64,000 nt of DNA, from NCBI RefSeq assembly GCF_001426375.1, contig NZ_LMEO01000050.1, forward strand, positions 464,100 to 528,099, read 5' to 3'. This document shows, in pieces, positions 9,151 to 18,269 of the stretch. Source of the DNA: Paenibacillus sp. Root444D2 (GTDB lineage Bacteria > Bacillota > Bacilli > Paenibacillales > NBRC-103111). Position 1 is the stretch's first letter, and every line of letters starts with the position of its first letter. Both the position numbers and the translations under genes were made by a program. The notes beneath the pieces were generated by a model. That model worked only from the letters and a program-made list of their open reading frames with translations. It did no database searches and was not told the origin of the DNA.

Positions 9151-10044
9151 TTACCCTTTTACAGCTCCAACTGTAAGACCTTTAGAGAAATATTTTTGGA
9201 AAAACGGGAAAACCATCAGAAGTGGTCCTGCAGCCACTATGGCCATTGCAAACCGTAGTGTTTCAGAAGGCAGCTTATATAGATTAATGTTGTCAATATT
9301 CGTGTCATACGTCATTGAATTTTTCAAGAAATCTATTTCAAGCAAGATTTTTTGCAACAGAAATTGTAGAGAGTAAAGCTTTGTATCGCGAATATAAATT
9401 AAGGATGTAAACCAATCATTCCATCGATCCAGTAGAACGAATAATCCGATGGTTGCAAGCGCTGGCTTAGACAGCGGCAAAATAATTTGCCAATATACTC
9501 GGAATTCACTGGCTCCATCCATTTTCGCTGATTCAACCAGCGCATCTGGCAAGCCTTGAAAGAATGTACGTAGAATAATGATATAAAAGGCATTCGCAAG
9601 GAACGGTAGAATATACACAAAAATCGTATTATTGATGTGTAAATACTGCGTAATTAGGATGTAGCTCGGTATCAATCCGCCTCCAAACAACATCGTGAAG
9701 AAAATGAACAAGACGATTGGTCTGCGAAGCTTAAAACTTTTTCGTGACAGCGCATAAGCGCAAGTCGACATGACGAGCAATCCAAGAACCATGCCAGCTA
9801 CCGCTTGAACGGAAGTGGTTAAGTAGGCATATAAGATTTGCTGAGGATTCCCGAATATTAAACCATAGGCGGTTAGATCCCAGTCTTTAGGAATTAATTT
9901 GTAACCATACTTCAATACGGATTCCTCATTGGAGAAAGATACGGCGATAACCAGTAGAAAAGGAATGATAAACGCTAGACTAAATAATATCATGAACATG
10001 TGTATGAGCTTATTGCCTATATTGGCAGTGAATGACTTAGGCAT
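9151..10044 (-). CDS. Carbohydrate ABC transporter permease (LplC/YtcP type)
   Basis: A 297-residue inner-membrane permease with about six transmembrane helices. The cytoplasmic coupling (EAA) loop reads ESAKMDGASEFRVYWQIILP, the site where a shared ATPase docks, and the C-terminus ends KGLTVGAVKG as in the YtcP subfamily. It pairs with the permease at 10081 and the lipoprotein at 7463; gene order permease, permease, binding protein with short gaps shows one operon. AAGGAGGCGG lies in front of the ATG. No ATPase is encoded nearby, as usual for this class, which uses an MsmX-like ATPase from elsewhere in the genome. Confidence 0.9.
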   Translation of the reverse strand: MPKSFTANIGNKLIHMFMILFSLAFIIPFLLVIAVSFSNEESVLKYGYKLIPKDWDLTAYGLIFGNPQQILYAYLTTSVQAVAGMVLGLLVMSTCAYALSRKSFKLRRPIVLFIFFTMLFGGGLIPSYILITQYLHINNTIFVYILPFLANAFYIIILRTFFQGLPDALVESAKMDGASEFRVYWQIILPLSKPALATIGLFVLLDRWNDWFTSLIYIRDTKLYSLQFLLQKILLEIDFLKNSMTYDTNIDNINLYKLPSETLRFAMAIVAAGPLLMVFPFFQKYFSKGLTVGAVKG

Positions 10045-10080
10045 TCTTTAACCGCCTCCTTCTTACTCTTTTGTATACGA

Positions 10081-11061
10081 TTAGAATAAAGCATTTTCTG
10101 GCTTCAATTTGGTTACAATCCAGTTACTCATGAGAATCAAGATGAGTCCAACCACCGATTGGAACAACCCCACTGCAGCTGAGATCCCGAAATCTCCATT
10201 ACGTAATCCACGATATACATAAGTGTCGATCACATCTGTTGTTGGATATAACACACCGATATCTCTTGGTATTTGATAAAACAATCCAAAGTCTCCTCTG
10301 AAAATATTACCGACAGCCAGAATGACAATGATGGTCAATACTGGGGTAAGTGAAGGAAGCGAGATGGCGAATATTTGCCTGAATTTACCTGCTCCATCAA
10401 TTTTGGCCGCTTCAAACAATTCCGGATCGACACTCATTAAAGCCGCATAATAGATAATAGAGCTTAATCCAACTGTCTTCCAAATCTCGGCAGATACGAT
10501 AATATAAGGCCAGTATTTCGCATTCGAGTACACATCAATCGGCTCAAAACCAAAAAATTGAAGCATTTGATTAAAATAACCTAATGTTGGATTGAATATC
10601 GCATAGGTCATGTACCCAATTAAGACCCAAGATAAAAATCGCGGCATGATCATCGATGTTTGATAAAATTTCAAGGCTATTTTCCCGCGAATTTCAAACA
10701 GCAATAGTGCAACCGTTACTGCCGCCATATTACCCAAAACGATGAAAATTGCACCATATCCTACTGTATTCCTAGTAATTCGCCAAGCATCCAAGGATGT
10801 AAAAAAGAACTCGAAATTTTTAAACCCGATCCATGCGCTCCCGAAAATTCCATCACTATATTTATAGTCTTTAAATGCCAGAATCACCCCAACCATTGGT
10901 GTATAGTGAAAGACTAGGAAATATAGAATAGCCGGTAAGGTTAGGGCAAATAGGGCTATATTCTCTCTAACTAATCGTTTAAATGAATTACTCCCAAGTG
11001 ACTTCGCAATTACTTTGCTTTTCATTTGATCTGGCGTGTTATGAATGACGGTGTCTTTCAT
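10081..11061 (-). CDS. Sugar ABC transporter permease (LplB/YteP type)
   Basis: A 326-residue membrane protein, first gene of the first ABC operon. Its N-terminal ~35 residues are cytoplasmic, followed by the conserved FHYTPMVGVILAFKDYK segment and about six helices. The coupling loop reads EAAKIDGAGKFRQIFAISLP. The C-terminal half ends KLKPENALF, typical of LplB/YteP. Start codon ATG follows GGGGGAACGAAGG. The divergent two-component genes at 11289 almost certainly control this operon, judging by the common YesMN/Lpl arrangement in Paenibacillus and Bacillus. The intergenic 227 bases hold the promoters of both sides; I see a plausible -10 only for the plus-strand side. Confidence 0.9.
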   Translation of the reverse strand: MKDTVIHNTPDQMKSKVIAKSLGSNSFKRLVRENIALFALTLPAILYFLVFHYTPMVGVILAFKDYKYSDGIFGSAWIGFKNFEFFFTSLDAWRITRNTVGYGAIFIVLGNMAAVTVALLLFEIRGKIALKFYQTSMIMPRFLSWVLIGYMTYAIFNPTLGYFNQMLQFFGFEPIDVYSNAKYWPYIIVSAEIWKTVGLSSIIYYAALMSVDPELFEAAKIDGAGKFRQIFAISLPSLTPVLTIIVILAVGNIFRGDFGLFYQIPRDIGVLYPTTDVIDTYVYRGLRNGDFGISAAVGLFQSVVGLILILMSNWIVTKLKPENALF

Positions 11062-11208
11062 CCTTCGTTCCCCCTTTGCTTAATTTAATTCTACGAAATA
11101 GGGGTATAACTGAATAGGGAGCCAAATTAAAGATACGGTTACGAAGTTGCGTAAATCGATAGGATGAAGGCACTAAAAGCAAGTAAAGTAACTTTTTTCA
11201 ACCAATCC

Positions 11209-11237
11209 TTAGAATCCCCTAGAAAGACTCCTATAAT
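11209..11237 (+). promoter_or_regulatory. Candidate promoter of the first two-component operon
   Basis: TTAGAA and TATAAT are separated by 17 bases, about 51 bases before the ATG at 11289. A second CTATAATGA occurs 21 bases later (11252-11260), an imperfect duplication of the -10 region without a -35. Confidence 0.45.
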
Positions 11238-11288
11238 GACGTATCATTGCGCTATAATGAAGTGACAACAGCGAGAGGATGGCGAATC

Positions 11289-12890
11289 ATGTACAAGCTT
11301 ATTCTGGTTGACGACGAAGAGATTGTACGCAGAGGGTTGAGATATTTCCTAGATTGGGAATCACTTGGGTTTCAGATCATTGCTGATTTCGAGGACGGTA
11401 AAGAGACGATTGAATATTTAAAAACCCATGAGGTTGACATCGTGCTAACCGATATTCGAATGGCTGAGATTAATGGTATCCAGTTAGCCAAGCATATTTA
11501 TGAGAACTATCCGCAGATTCGAGTCATTATCATTAGTGGTTACAAAGATTTCGAATATGCCCAACAAGCCATTGCGTATAATGTAGAGAATTATTTGTTA
11601 AAACCGACGAAATACGACATAATCACAGATGTATTCCAGAACCTGAAGCTTAAGCTAGATCAACAGAAAAACGCTCATATCCACCAGCAACAGCAGTCTG
11701 TTCGCTTTGATGAGCTTCTCCCTCTATTGAAAGAGCAATTTTATACCGATCTGGTTATGGGCGCCTTACGGAATACGAATGAGCTTCATAAACGAATACA
11801 GTTATTATCCCTTTCCATAGATCCTGCCCATTGCTCTTGCGCTTTAATTGAATTGGAGCTATGTGAGCCGGAGAAGCTGACCATTAAGCCAGAAAAGTTA
11901 ACCTATTCATTAAAAAGCATTTTCCTTGCTGAGAATGCAAATTTCTTGTATAAAGCCGTTTTCAATGAATATCAGGGGATGAAATTACTTGCTTTCCCAA
12001 ACCATAATGCAGGCCAAGAGGAGCTTGGAAAGCAACTCGTTGTAGAGCTAAATCAAATTATCTCCCGAATCCGAAACAATTTTGACATCAAGATTCGTTA
12101 TCACGTGACAGCCACATTCCATAACTTGGTTGAATTAGCACAATTTAGCGTACCTTTAAAACTGGTCTATGAAGAGACGCGAGGTAAAGAGCGGTTGGAG
12201 CCGATCGAATATGATAATCTCCTGGAGAAGTATAAGCTATTCATGGCGAATATAACGGACGGCCAAACAGAGGAAACCTTGAGCTTGCTTGACCGATTTA
12301 TGGACGAGTTTCGTAATTTGCCAATCTCATTTGTGCATCGATTGATCATGGATCTGTTCGCTTTGGTATTTCGATACTATGCTGATCGCGGGCTGATAGG
12401 TAAAATACCTCATGAGACCGCTCACAATTACCATGCTGTCATTGAAATCAATAATTTGGAAGAAGTACGCAGGTGGGCCAAGCAATTCATCCGAGAGCTG
12501 ATGGTGCTCAATGTAAATCCGAAAGAAACGAATGCGAATCTGATCGTCGAGGCAGCGCAGAAGTATATTTTACAGAACTTTCATCGGGATTTATCACTCG
12601 AAGAGGTGGCTAATCACGTATTCTTAAATCATATTTATTTTAGCCGAATCTTCAAGCAAGCCTTAGGTATCAATTATATTGATTATTTAACCCAATTGCG
12701 CATTCAAAAAGCGATTGATTTGTTAGAATCCCGTCAATATAAAATTCATGAGATTACTGAAAAAGTTGGCTATCTCAATAGTAAATACTTTACCCGCTTG
12801 TTCAAACAAACAACTGGTGTCAGTCCTAAGGATTATATTAGGCAAAAAAGCTTGCTTTCAAAAGGTGCTGAGCATGAAAACAAACCGTAA
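11289..12890 (+). CDS. YesN-type response regulator, AraC-family output domain
   Basis: A 533-residue cytoplasmic regulator. Residues 1-120 are a receiver domain with acidic pair DDE (8-10), phosphoacceptor Asp55 in LTDIRM and the LLKPTKYD lysine. A long linker region follows, then a C-terminal AraC-type double helix-turn-helix (about 435-533) with LEEVANHVFLNHIYFSRIFK and GVSPKDYIRQ. The frame is open from a TTG at 11247, but GAGAGG lies properly before the ATG at 11289 and that start gives the canonical MYKLILVDDEE. Its stop overlaps the kinase gene by 17 bases. It should be phosphorylated by that kinase and activate the divergent ABC operon. Confidence 0.92.
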   Translation: MYKLILVDDEEIVRRGLRYFLDWESLGFQIIADFEDGKETIEYLKTHEVDIVLTDIRMAEINGIQLAKHIYENYPQIRVIIISGYKDFEYAQQAIAYNVENYLLKPTKYDIITDVFQNLKLKLDQQKNAHIHQQQQSVRFDELLPLLKEQFYTDLVMGALRNTNELHKRIQLLSLSIDPAHCSCALIELELCEPEKLTIKPEKLTYSLKSIFLAENANFLYKAVFNEYQGMKLLAFPNHNAGQEELGKQLVVELNQIISRIRNNFDIKIRYHVTATFHNLVELAQFSVPLKLVYEETRGKERLEPIEYDNLLEKYKLFMANITDGQTEETLSLLDRFMDEFRNLPISFVHRLIMDLFALVFRYYADRGLIGKIPHETAHNYHAVIEINNLEEVRRWAKQFIRELMVLNVNPKETNANLIVEAAQKYILQNFHRDLSLEEVANHVFLNHIYFSRIFKQALGINYIDYLTQLRIQKAIDLLESRQYKIHEITEKVGYLNSKYFTRLFKQTTGVSPKDYIRQKSLLSKGAEHENKP

Positions 12891-14688
12891 TTTAATACAA
12901 GCTGTCCGAATGTACAAGTTTCAAAGTCTCTTTATCAAAAGTTTAATCCTGATATTTCTCTTAGTGATCGTTCCATTTACAGGTTTAAGCGTTGTGATGT
13001 ATGTTCAAATGAATAAAGCCATTGAGACGGAAATAAGCGGCGTTAACATGAACGCCCTTTATCGCGTAAAGGACAGCATCGACACCATATTTAAACAGAT
13101 GGATCGTGTTTCGCTAGAAATGATTTATCAAGATGATGTCGGATCCTTCATGTTATCTCCTTCAGACTATAACAATAACAATCTTGCTGCCAAAATGCAG
13201 ACAATCCATGACAAGATTTCGATGTACACACGTTCCTTTAAATACATGGATTCCCTTTACGTGTTTTCGGAGAAAAATACGTACATGCTTTCCAATCGAT
13301 TTGACTCTCTTTTAACTGAATTTGATGACAAAACTTGGTATAACACCGTCTATCAGAAAATAGACAGCAATCGCTCTTATTTGGATCTACGTAAACGGAA
13401 TGATACGTATCCATTCTACATTTCATTTACACGACCTGCTTATCTCTATGAGAATAAAATTGGGGCTGTCACCGCTAACATTGATATTGAAGAGCTTCGT
13501 AAATTTTTAAATCAAACCGGTGAGCAATTTGAAAACACATACATCTTGAGTGGAGATGTCGTCGTGTACAGCAATAATCGAAATGAATTTATGTCCAAGA
13601 TCCATGACGTCGATCTCCTGAATCGTGCTGATGTCCTGTCGGATATTACTGCTCCTACTTCATTGATTAAAACCATTCATAACCAGAAATACATCATTTC
13701 TGTGCTCCCCTCAGGGGATAAACATTTGACCTATATCTCGTTGTTGCCTCTCAATAATTACGAGCAAAAGATGAAAGACTTACGTACATTTATGTATTTG
13801 TTCTTTGTAATCGGTGGTATCATCGTCTTGGCTGTTTCTTTATTGATCTCCATTAAAACGTTCTCACCCGTTAATCAAATCATGTCTATGATTGAGGACC
13901 AGGAAAAGTTAGAGCCTCTCATGGACTCCAATGAGAAAAGCAAATGGAACGAGGTACGAACCATCACCAGTTCGATCTTTCGAACCCTAGATGCGAAGAA
14001 AGGTCTCGAACAAGAGCTTCAGCTTCGTATGCATTCCTTACGGAAGGCTCAAACGATTGCCTTGCAAAATCAGACGACACCGCATTTCCTATACAATACC
14101 TTGGAAACGATTAAATACCTGGCCATCGAATTAACCAAAGGACACAACCCTGTTTCCAATATGGTAACAGCACTTTCGGATCTCTTACGTCGAAGTCTGG
14201 ATACTGACCATCCATTGACCGATATTCGCGATGAAATCCAGCATGCCAAACAGTACGTGGAAATTATGCAAGCCAGATATCCGAACAAATTTGACGTCAT
14301 ATGGCAGATTCAAGAAAGTCTTCTTACTTGCCAAATCTTAAAAATTTCTATTCAACCATTATTGGAAAATGCTTTTCTGCACGGTATTATTCCTACCCGT
14401 ATACCAGGACAGATTATTATTACGGGACTGCGTACGTCGGACGGGATCGTCATCACCGTTTCCGATAACGGGCAAGGGATTCCTGACACTCAGCTCGTTA
14501 GTCTTCAGCAAAAACTGGCCAGCGGGGTTAATTTAGAGGAAAAGCATATTGGTCTAAAAAACTTAAATCAACGGATTAAATTACTATTTGGCGATGAATA
14601 CGGGGTGTTCGTTACAAGAAATCTACACAAAGGCACGGCGGTGTTCATTGTTATTCCGGAAAATAAAGACTTGCACGAAATCGTGTAA
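12874..14688 (+). CDS. YesM-type membrane sensor histidine kinase
   Basis: A 604-residue kinase. A transmembrane helix near residues 20-40 and a second near 300-325 bracket an extracellular Cache-like sensor of about 260 residues. The cytoplasmic part has a HAMP-like linker, the phosphoacceptor block TPHFLYNTLETIKYLA (note TTP in place of the usual INP before HFLYN), and a GHKL ATPase with ENAFLHG, VSDNGQGIP and GLKNLNQRI motifs. The frame opens further upstream, but AAAGGTG sits 7-8 bases before the ATG at 12874, inside the last codons of the response-regulator gene, a usual coupling. It probably senses the locus's oligosaccharide, perhaps with the binding protein. Confidence 0.92.
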   Translation: MKTNRNLIQAVRMYKFQSLFIKSLILIFLLVIVPFTGLSVVMYVQMNKAIETEISGVNMNALYRVKDSIDTIFKQMDRVSLEMIYQDDVGSFMLSPSDYNNNNLAAKMQTIHDKISMYTRSFKYMDSLYVFSEKNTYMLSNRFDSLLTEFDDKTWYNTVYQKIDSNRSYLDLRKRNDTYPFYISFTRPAYLYENKIGAVTANIDIEELRKFLNQTGEQFENTYILSGDVVVYSNNRNEFMSKIHDVDLLNRADVLSDITAPTSLIKTIHNQKYIISVLPSGDKHLTYISLLPLNNYEQKMKDLRTFMYLFFVIGGIIVLAVSLLISIKTFSPVNQIMSMIEDQEKLEPLMDSNEKSKWNEVRTITSSIFRTLDAKKGLEQELQLRMHSLRKAQTIALQNQTTPHFLYNTLETIKYLAIELTKGHNPVSNMVTALSDLLRRSLDTDHPLTDIRDEIQHAKQYVEIMQARYPNKFDVIWQIQESLLTCQILKISIQPLLENAFLHGIIPTRIPGQIIITGLRTSDGIVITVSDNGQGIPDTQLVSLQQKLASGVNLEEKHIGLKNLNQRIKLLFGDEYGVFVTRNLHKGTAVFIVIPENKDLHEIV

Positions 14689-14700
14689 GTCGCTGAAACA

Positions 14701-14742
14701 GCAACAGCCGGTTAAGAGTCATTTGACTCCTAACCGGCTGTT
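14701..14742. terminator. Bidirectional hairpin between convergent genes
   Basis: CAACAGCCGGTTA and TAACCGGCTGTTG pair perfectly, with inner GAGTC/GACTC pairing. It lies between the stops of the kinase gene and the convergent operon. No long T-tract follows on either strand. Confidence 0.65.
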
Positions 14743-14743
14743 G

Positions 14744-15412
14744 TCACATCATTCGCTCCATTTTTCGCCACAGCTGCTGCCCCTCTGGTGCTTCTTCCCA
14801 TAGATCAAAATGAGGGTACATCACCTCATGCCAATTATCCGGTGAATGCTTTGTAGTCAACAAGACATGACGTTGTATTGGGCTCACCCTAGCAGGTAAC
14901 TCATGATAAGAGAATAATAGTCGACCATGCATACCAATCATATACGTTTGATTAAAGCTGTTTGGTGACTCTGCTTGCTTCTGATAATGGTAATAGACAT
15001 AGCTCGACACCATCTCTGGTTTCAATCTGGCTATCGAGCCTACTCGATCATCAATAGCATAATTTCCGCGCCAAGATTCGGCGTCTTCAGGTATTCCATC
15101 ATGAAACACGTCGATCATGGGGATAGCCAATCTATGCAGCGTCTCACTTGCGTTGAAATTTGCATCAGGTTCAGTTGGCCACTTCTCCAGATATCGATCG
15201 AAGGAAACGGGCCAATCCCATGTTGAAGCACTCTGACCGCATACTGCCTCGGCATAGACACAAACATACATATCGCAGGTGAACACCGCGACATGCCTTA
15301 GACCTGCTGCGGCCCATTCTTCATGAAGTGTAGTTGCATTTTCCTTCACGATTTGCTTGAATTCTTTTGCCGTTCCTCTACGCGCTTGTGAGTAGAACAG
15401 TAGTCTTTGCAC
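14744..15412 (-). CDS. Mutarotase-like (RhaM-like) protein, tentative
   Basis: A 222-residue soluble protein starting at a GTG with GGAGAGTGGAGC upstream. The N-terminal ~60 residues (MQRLLFYSQARRGTAKEF ... LHEEWAAAGLRHVAVF) have the spacing of dimeric alpha/beta-barrel sugar mutarotases such as L-rhamnose mutarotase RhaM, which is only about 104 residues long. The C-terminal half (SYVYYHYQ ... HEVMYPHFDLWEE) looks like a second ferredoxin-like unit, so this may be a tandem-domain version. Genomic position fits: it is the last gene of an operon with a sugar dehydrogenase-like reductase and a lactonase-like protein, where interconversion of anomers would help. The assignment is weak without structural comparison. 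Confidence 0.45.
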   Translation of the reverse strand: MQRLLFYSQARRGTAKEFKQIVKENATTLHEEWAAAGLRHVAVFTCDMYVCVYAEAVCGQSASTWDWPVSFDRYLEKWPTEPDANFNASETLHRLAIPMIDVFHDGIPEDAESWRGNYAIDDRVGSIARLKPEMVSSYVYYHYQKQAESPNSFNQTYMIGMHGRLLFSYHELPARVSPIQRHVLLTTKHSPDNWHEVMYPHFDLWEEAPEGQQLWRKMERMM

Positions 15413-15426
15413 GCTGCTCCACTCTC

Positions 15427-16305
15427 CTAAATGCCCAAATAAAATACTTTAGTATTGTGCATGCGTACGTTCGCACGCTCCTTGTCGCTCCATTGATCAG
15501 GCAGCAGTAGTTCGAATAATTGAACAACATCGTGATAAGTGCCGGCCATTAAAGCTACAGGCCAGTCGCTGCCAAACATGATGCGGTTGGGACCGAATCG
15601 TTCTGCCGTGTGACGAATATATGGCACCAATCGCACGGGATTCATTCCATCTGCGGAAGTAATCATACCAGACCATTTACAATACACATTAAGAAATTCG
15701 GATAACTCATCGATGTATGCCGACCAAGGCTCGATTTCACCTGTACGAATAGGCGGACCACCTTGATGGTTAATAACCGCCTTTAAGTTAGGTACGGACT
15801 TTAAGCATTTAATTACATTTGGCATCTGATCTGGTCCGATGAGCAGGTCGATAGGAAAACCATCTTCTTCCAACATGCGAAGATGCACTATTAAACGATT
15901 TGGTACTTCCTCTTTGCACGGTTCGAAGACGGAACGGTCCAGCCTAATCCCAACAAATTTTGGGTTGTTACGTAAACGTCTATATTCGTCAACGAATGAA
16001 TCTGCAAAAGGATCAAGCCAACCAACGACACCGAGGATTCGCTCATTTTTACCAGACAGTTCAAGTAAATACTCCGTCTCTGCCACTGTCGGTGCCGCCT
16101 GTACGGCGATAATTCCACGTAGACCATTAGCATCTGCAAGACCAAACAGATCCGATGGTACATAATTTTGATAAAGAACCGGATTACTCGGCTTAAGCCA
16201 ATGATAATCGCCGCGCTCCAGCTTCCAGAAGTGGACATGGCTATCGATATAGGCATGGCTAACATCACTAGTAAATGATTGATGAATAGATGTCATGAAT
16301 AACAT
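15427..16305 (-). CDS. Amidohydrolase-family lactonase (L-fuconolactonase/rhamnonolactonase-like)
   Basis: About 292 residues with a TIM-barrel metal hydrolase pattern. YIDSHVHFWK near the N-terminus carries the HxH metal ligands, INHQGGPP supplies a later histidine, and RIMFGSDWPVALM gives the terminal catalytic aspartate; these are hallmarks of the COG3618 group that opens L-fucono- and L-rhamnono-lactones. The frame opens at 16392 inside the upstream gene. GAGGAG lies 3 bases before the ATG at 16305 and 12 before the one at 16296, so either may be used. It is fourth in an operon with an aldo/keto reductase, which could make its lactone substrate. Confidence 0.8.
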   Translation of the reverse strand: MLFMTSIHQSFTSDVSHAYIDSHVHFWKLERGDYHWLKPSNPVLYQNYVPSDLFGLADANGLRGIIAVQAAPTVAETEYLLELSGKNERILGVVGWLDPFADSFVDEYRRLRNNPKFVGIRLDRSVFEPCKEEVPNRLIVHLRMLEEDGFPIDLLIGPDQMPNVIKCLKSVPNLKAVINHQGGPPIRTGEIEPWSAYIDELSEFLNVYCKWSGMITSADGMNPVRLVPYIRHTAERFGPNRIMFGSDWPVALMAGTYHDVVQLFELLLPDQWSDKERANVRMHNTKVFYLGI

Positions 16306-16321
16306 ACTCTCCTCATTCTTA

Positions 16322-18256
16322 CTATTGTTGATTACGGCCTCGGATAAGCTTCGCCGTTCCCCCTGCCACTTCTGCACTCCACGGTGTCTCATAGGTCGGT
16401 TGATTCACATAACGCTTCATATGAAGTTTCAATTGAATTCCTGCTCCTGGAGCAAGGGTAACCGGTAACCATTTCCCATCGAGCTCTCCCTCGTCAACCT
16501 TCTGGCCGCTTTGATTAAAACTCTCCATATAGGTAAACTGGTGCTCACCGAAGCTGCCAGCTTGTACGATCAATTCACGTTCCTTGAACGCCGATAGGTT
16601 CACAAGCGTTAAGGTGACAAACTCATCACCAAGCGCTTCAACCAAAGCACCGATGTCCTCTGGAAGTCCACATCGTTTACGGTCAGCATCGAAATAACGC
16701 ACTCTAGCATGTTGTAATCCACCGTGAGAAATGTGCATAGGAGCGCCAAGCATCATTTGCAGTAAACCTTCGAAATAGACAGGAGAATACTCCTGCCACT
16801 CATGAATACTGTAGGGATGATCCCAATCCCAGCTGGTTGGATCCCCCTTAGGAGAGCGAAGCTTCTCCAATTGAATCGCGATTAGCTCCAGATTTTGCTG
16901 TAAAATACGCTCTGGATAATCAGGAAATTGCCCTCGCATATATAAGTACCAAGGTACTGTATTTGCAATGTAATGCTTGGTTTCCTTGCGTGTAGCCGGA
17001 TTTCTACCAGAAATCGTGGGCATATCAATCAACCGGAAATGATCTTCATAGGGAATCCGGTCTACACGTGCCGCATCTTCCTCAGCCATCGATATCGTCC
17101 ATAAATAAATCGGGTAGGTTGGAACTTGGATTCGGTAGTCTGTCCAGCCGGAATCAAAATGCTTATTCGGAACATGCCATTTCCCATTAATTTCTTTGCC
17201 TAGATCCCAATTTCGGTCCAATTGCGAACGTGCCAAATCTAATTTGCTCCGATCACCAGAAAGAAGCACAGCGTTCATACCAGCATTGGTTAGCGGTTCG
17301 ATGATGGACATGAATCCGTGCGGCCAACGGTAGCCGTAGTAACCTCCCCACCATTTACCATCGTTGTACTCACCTATGATATCGCTTAATCCGACGTTGT
17401 CTGGAATTAATCCGCCGTTACGAAGCGTACGCTCTTCCCACGCGGTCAAATAGTCCAATACCCACTGCCGATAAGATTCATCACCCGTATACATAAACGC
17501 ATTGGTGATCAAGCCGGTTGCGTTCAAATTCAGCGGGACATCTCCCTTCGCTTTCCGTTCGTTCATTCTGGTAATGATTTCACCATAAATAGCATCGTCT
17601 GACCACTTGCACTTACCGCTGGCGAAGTCCACACCAGGAATATCCTCGAACGGTGCCAAATAATCATCGAGCACGCCTCTATGTGTTACCCAGTCCTCTT
17701 CCGTCATTTGGAAGCGCGGGCCTTTACTACCCGTAATTGGCGAGCGCATTAACTTTCGTTCTGCATCATAGTTCAGCACTTCCGGATTCTTTCCTGTATA
17801 TAACTCGGCAAACTTGACCGCTCGCTGACTATTCTTCAGCAAATGCGGATCAGACAAGCCAAGGAAATAGAGATATAAGGAGCCCTCGCCATGGTGCATC
17901 CAGTCATAATAAGCATCAAATTCGTTATGAATCTGACCATATTCCGTCCATTGCCAAGTAATCGCATCATACATAAGGCGGGACAAGCGTAGAATCTCCT
18001 CATTGCCCCCGAGTGCATAAAGCAGGGATAAATTCATGAACGCTTCATAAGGATCATCCGACCCGTCCATCCCTGGCCAATCTTCACGCCAAACGATCGT
18101 TCCATCTTCCCGCGTATAACGACGTACATATTCAACCGCCGCCTCGTTCAGTGTATCAATTAACTTCCGCTCCGTAAGCGCCCAAGTTGGCGCTGTCCAC
18201 GAATCTCGCGCATAGATGGCAGCGGAAGTAGACTTGGATTTGTTAATTGGTGTCAT
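16322..18256 (-). CDS. Large helical-barrel carbohydrate-active protein, family not recognised
   Basis: A 644-residue soluble protein without signal peptide, rich in Trp and Tyr. Features include DGTIVWREDWPGMDGSDD near residue 52, DAYYDWMHHGEGS, KWWGGYYGYRWPHGF and SGWTDYRIQVPTYPIYLW, which look like the aromatic, acid-bearing loops of (alpha/alpha)6 glycosidases or lyases; a C-terminal beta domain follows. I cannot assign a CAZy family. It is translated between the GH88 and lactonase genes with 13-16 base gaps, so it almost surely acts on the same glycan inside the cell. The ATG at 18256 has AGGAGGGAG about 6-10 bases upstream and is preferred over the frame's earlier opening at 18334, which overlaps the GH88 gene. 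Confidence 0.75.
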   Translation of the reverse strand: MTPINKSKSTSAAIYARDSWTAPTWALTERKLIDTLNEAAVEYVRRYTREDGTIVWREDWPGMDGSDDPYEAFMNLSLLYALGGNEEILRLSRLMYDAITWQWTEYGQIHNEFDAYYDWMHHGEGSLYLYFLGLSDPHLLKNSQRAVKFAELYTGKNPEVLNYDAERKLMRSPITGSKGPRFQMTEEDWVTHRGVLDDYLAPFEDIPGVDFASGKCKWSDDAIYGEIITRMNERKAKGDVPLNLNATGLITNAFMYTGDESYRQWVLDYLTAWEERTLRNGGLIPDNVGLSDIIGEYNDGKWWGGYYGYRWPHGFMSIIEPLTNAGMNAVLLSGDRSKLDLARSQLDRNWDLGKEINGKWHVPNKHFDSGWTDYRIQVPTYPIYLWTISMAEEDAARVDRIPYEDHFRLIDMPTISGRNPATRKETKHYIANTVPWYLYMRGQFPDYPERILQQNLELIAIQLEKLRSPKGDPTSWDWDHPYSIHEWQEYSPVYFEGLLQMMLGAPMHISHGGLQHARVRYFDADRKRCGLPEDIGALVEALGDEFVTLTLVNLSAFKERELIVQAGSFGEHQFTYMESFNQSGQKVDEGELDGKWLPVTLAPGAGIQLKLHMKRYVNQPTYETPWSAEVAGGTAKLIRGRNQQ

Positions 18257-18269
18257 TGGATGCTCCCTC

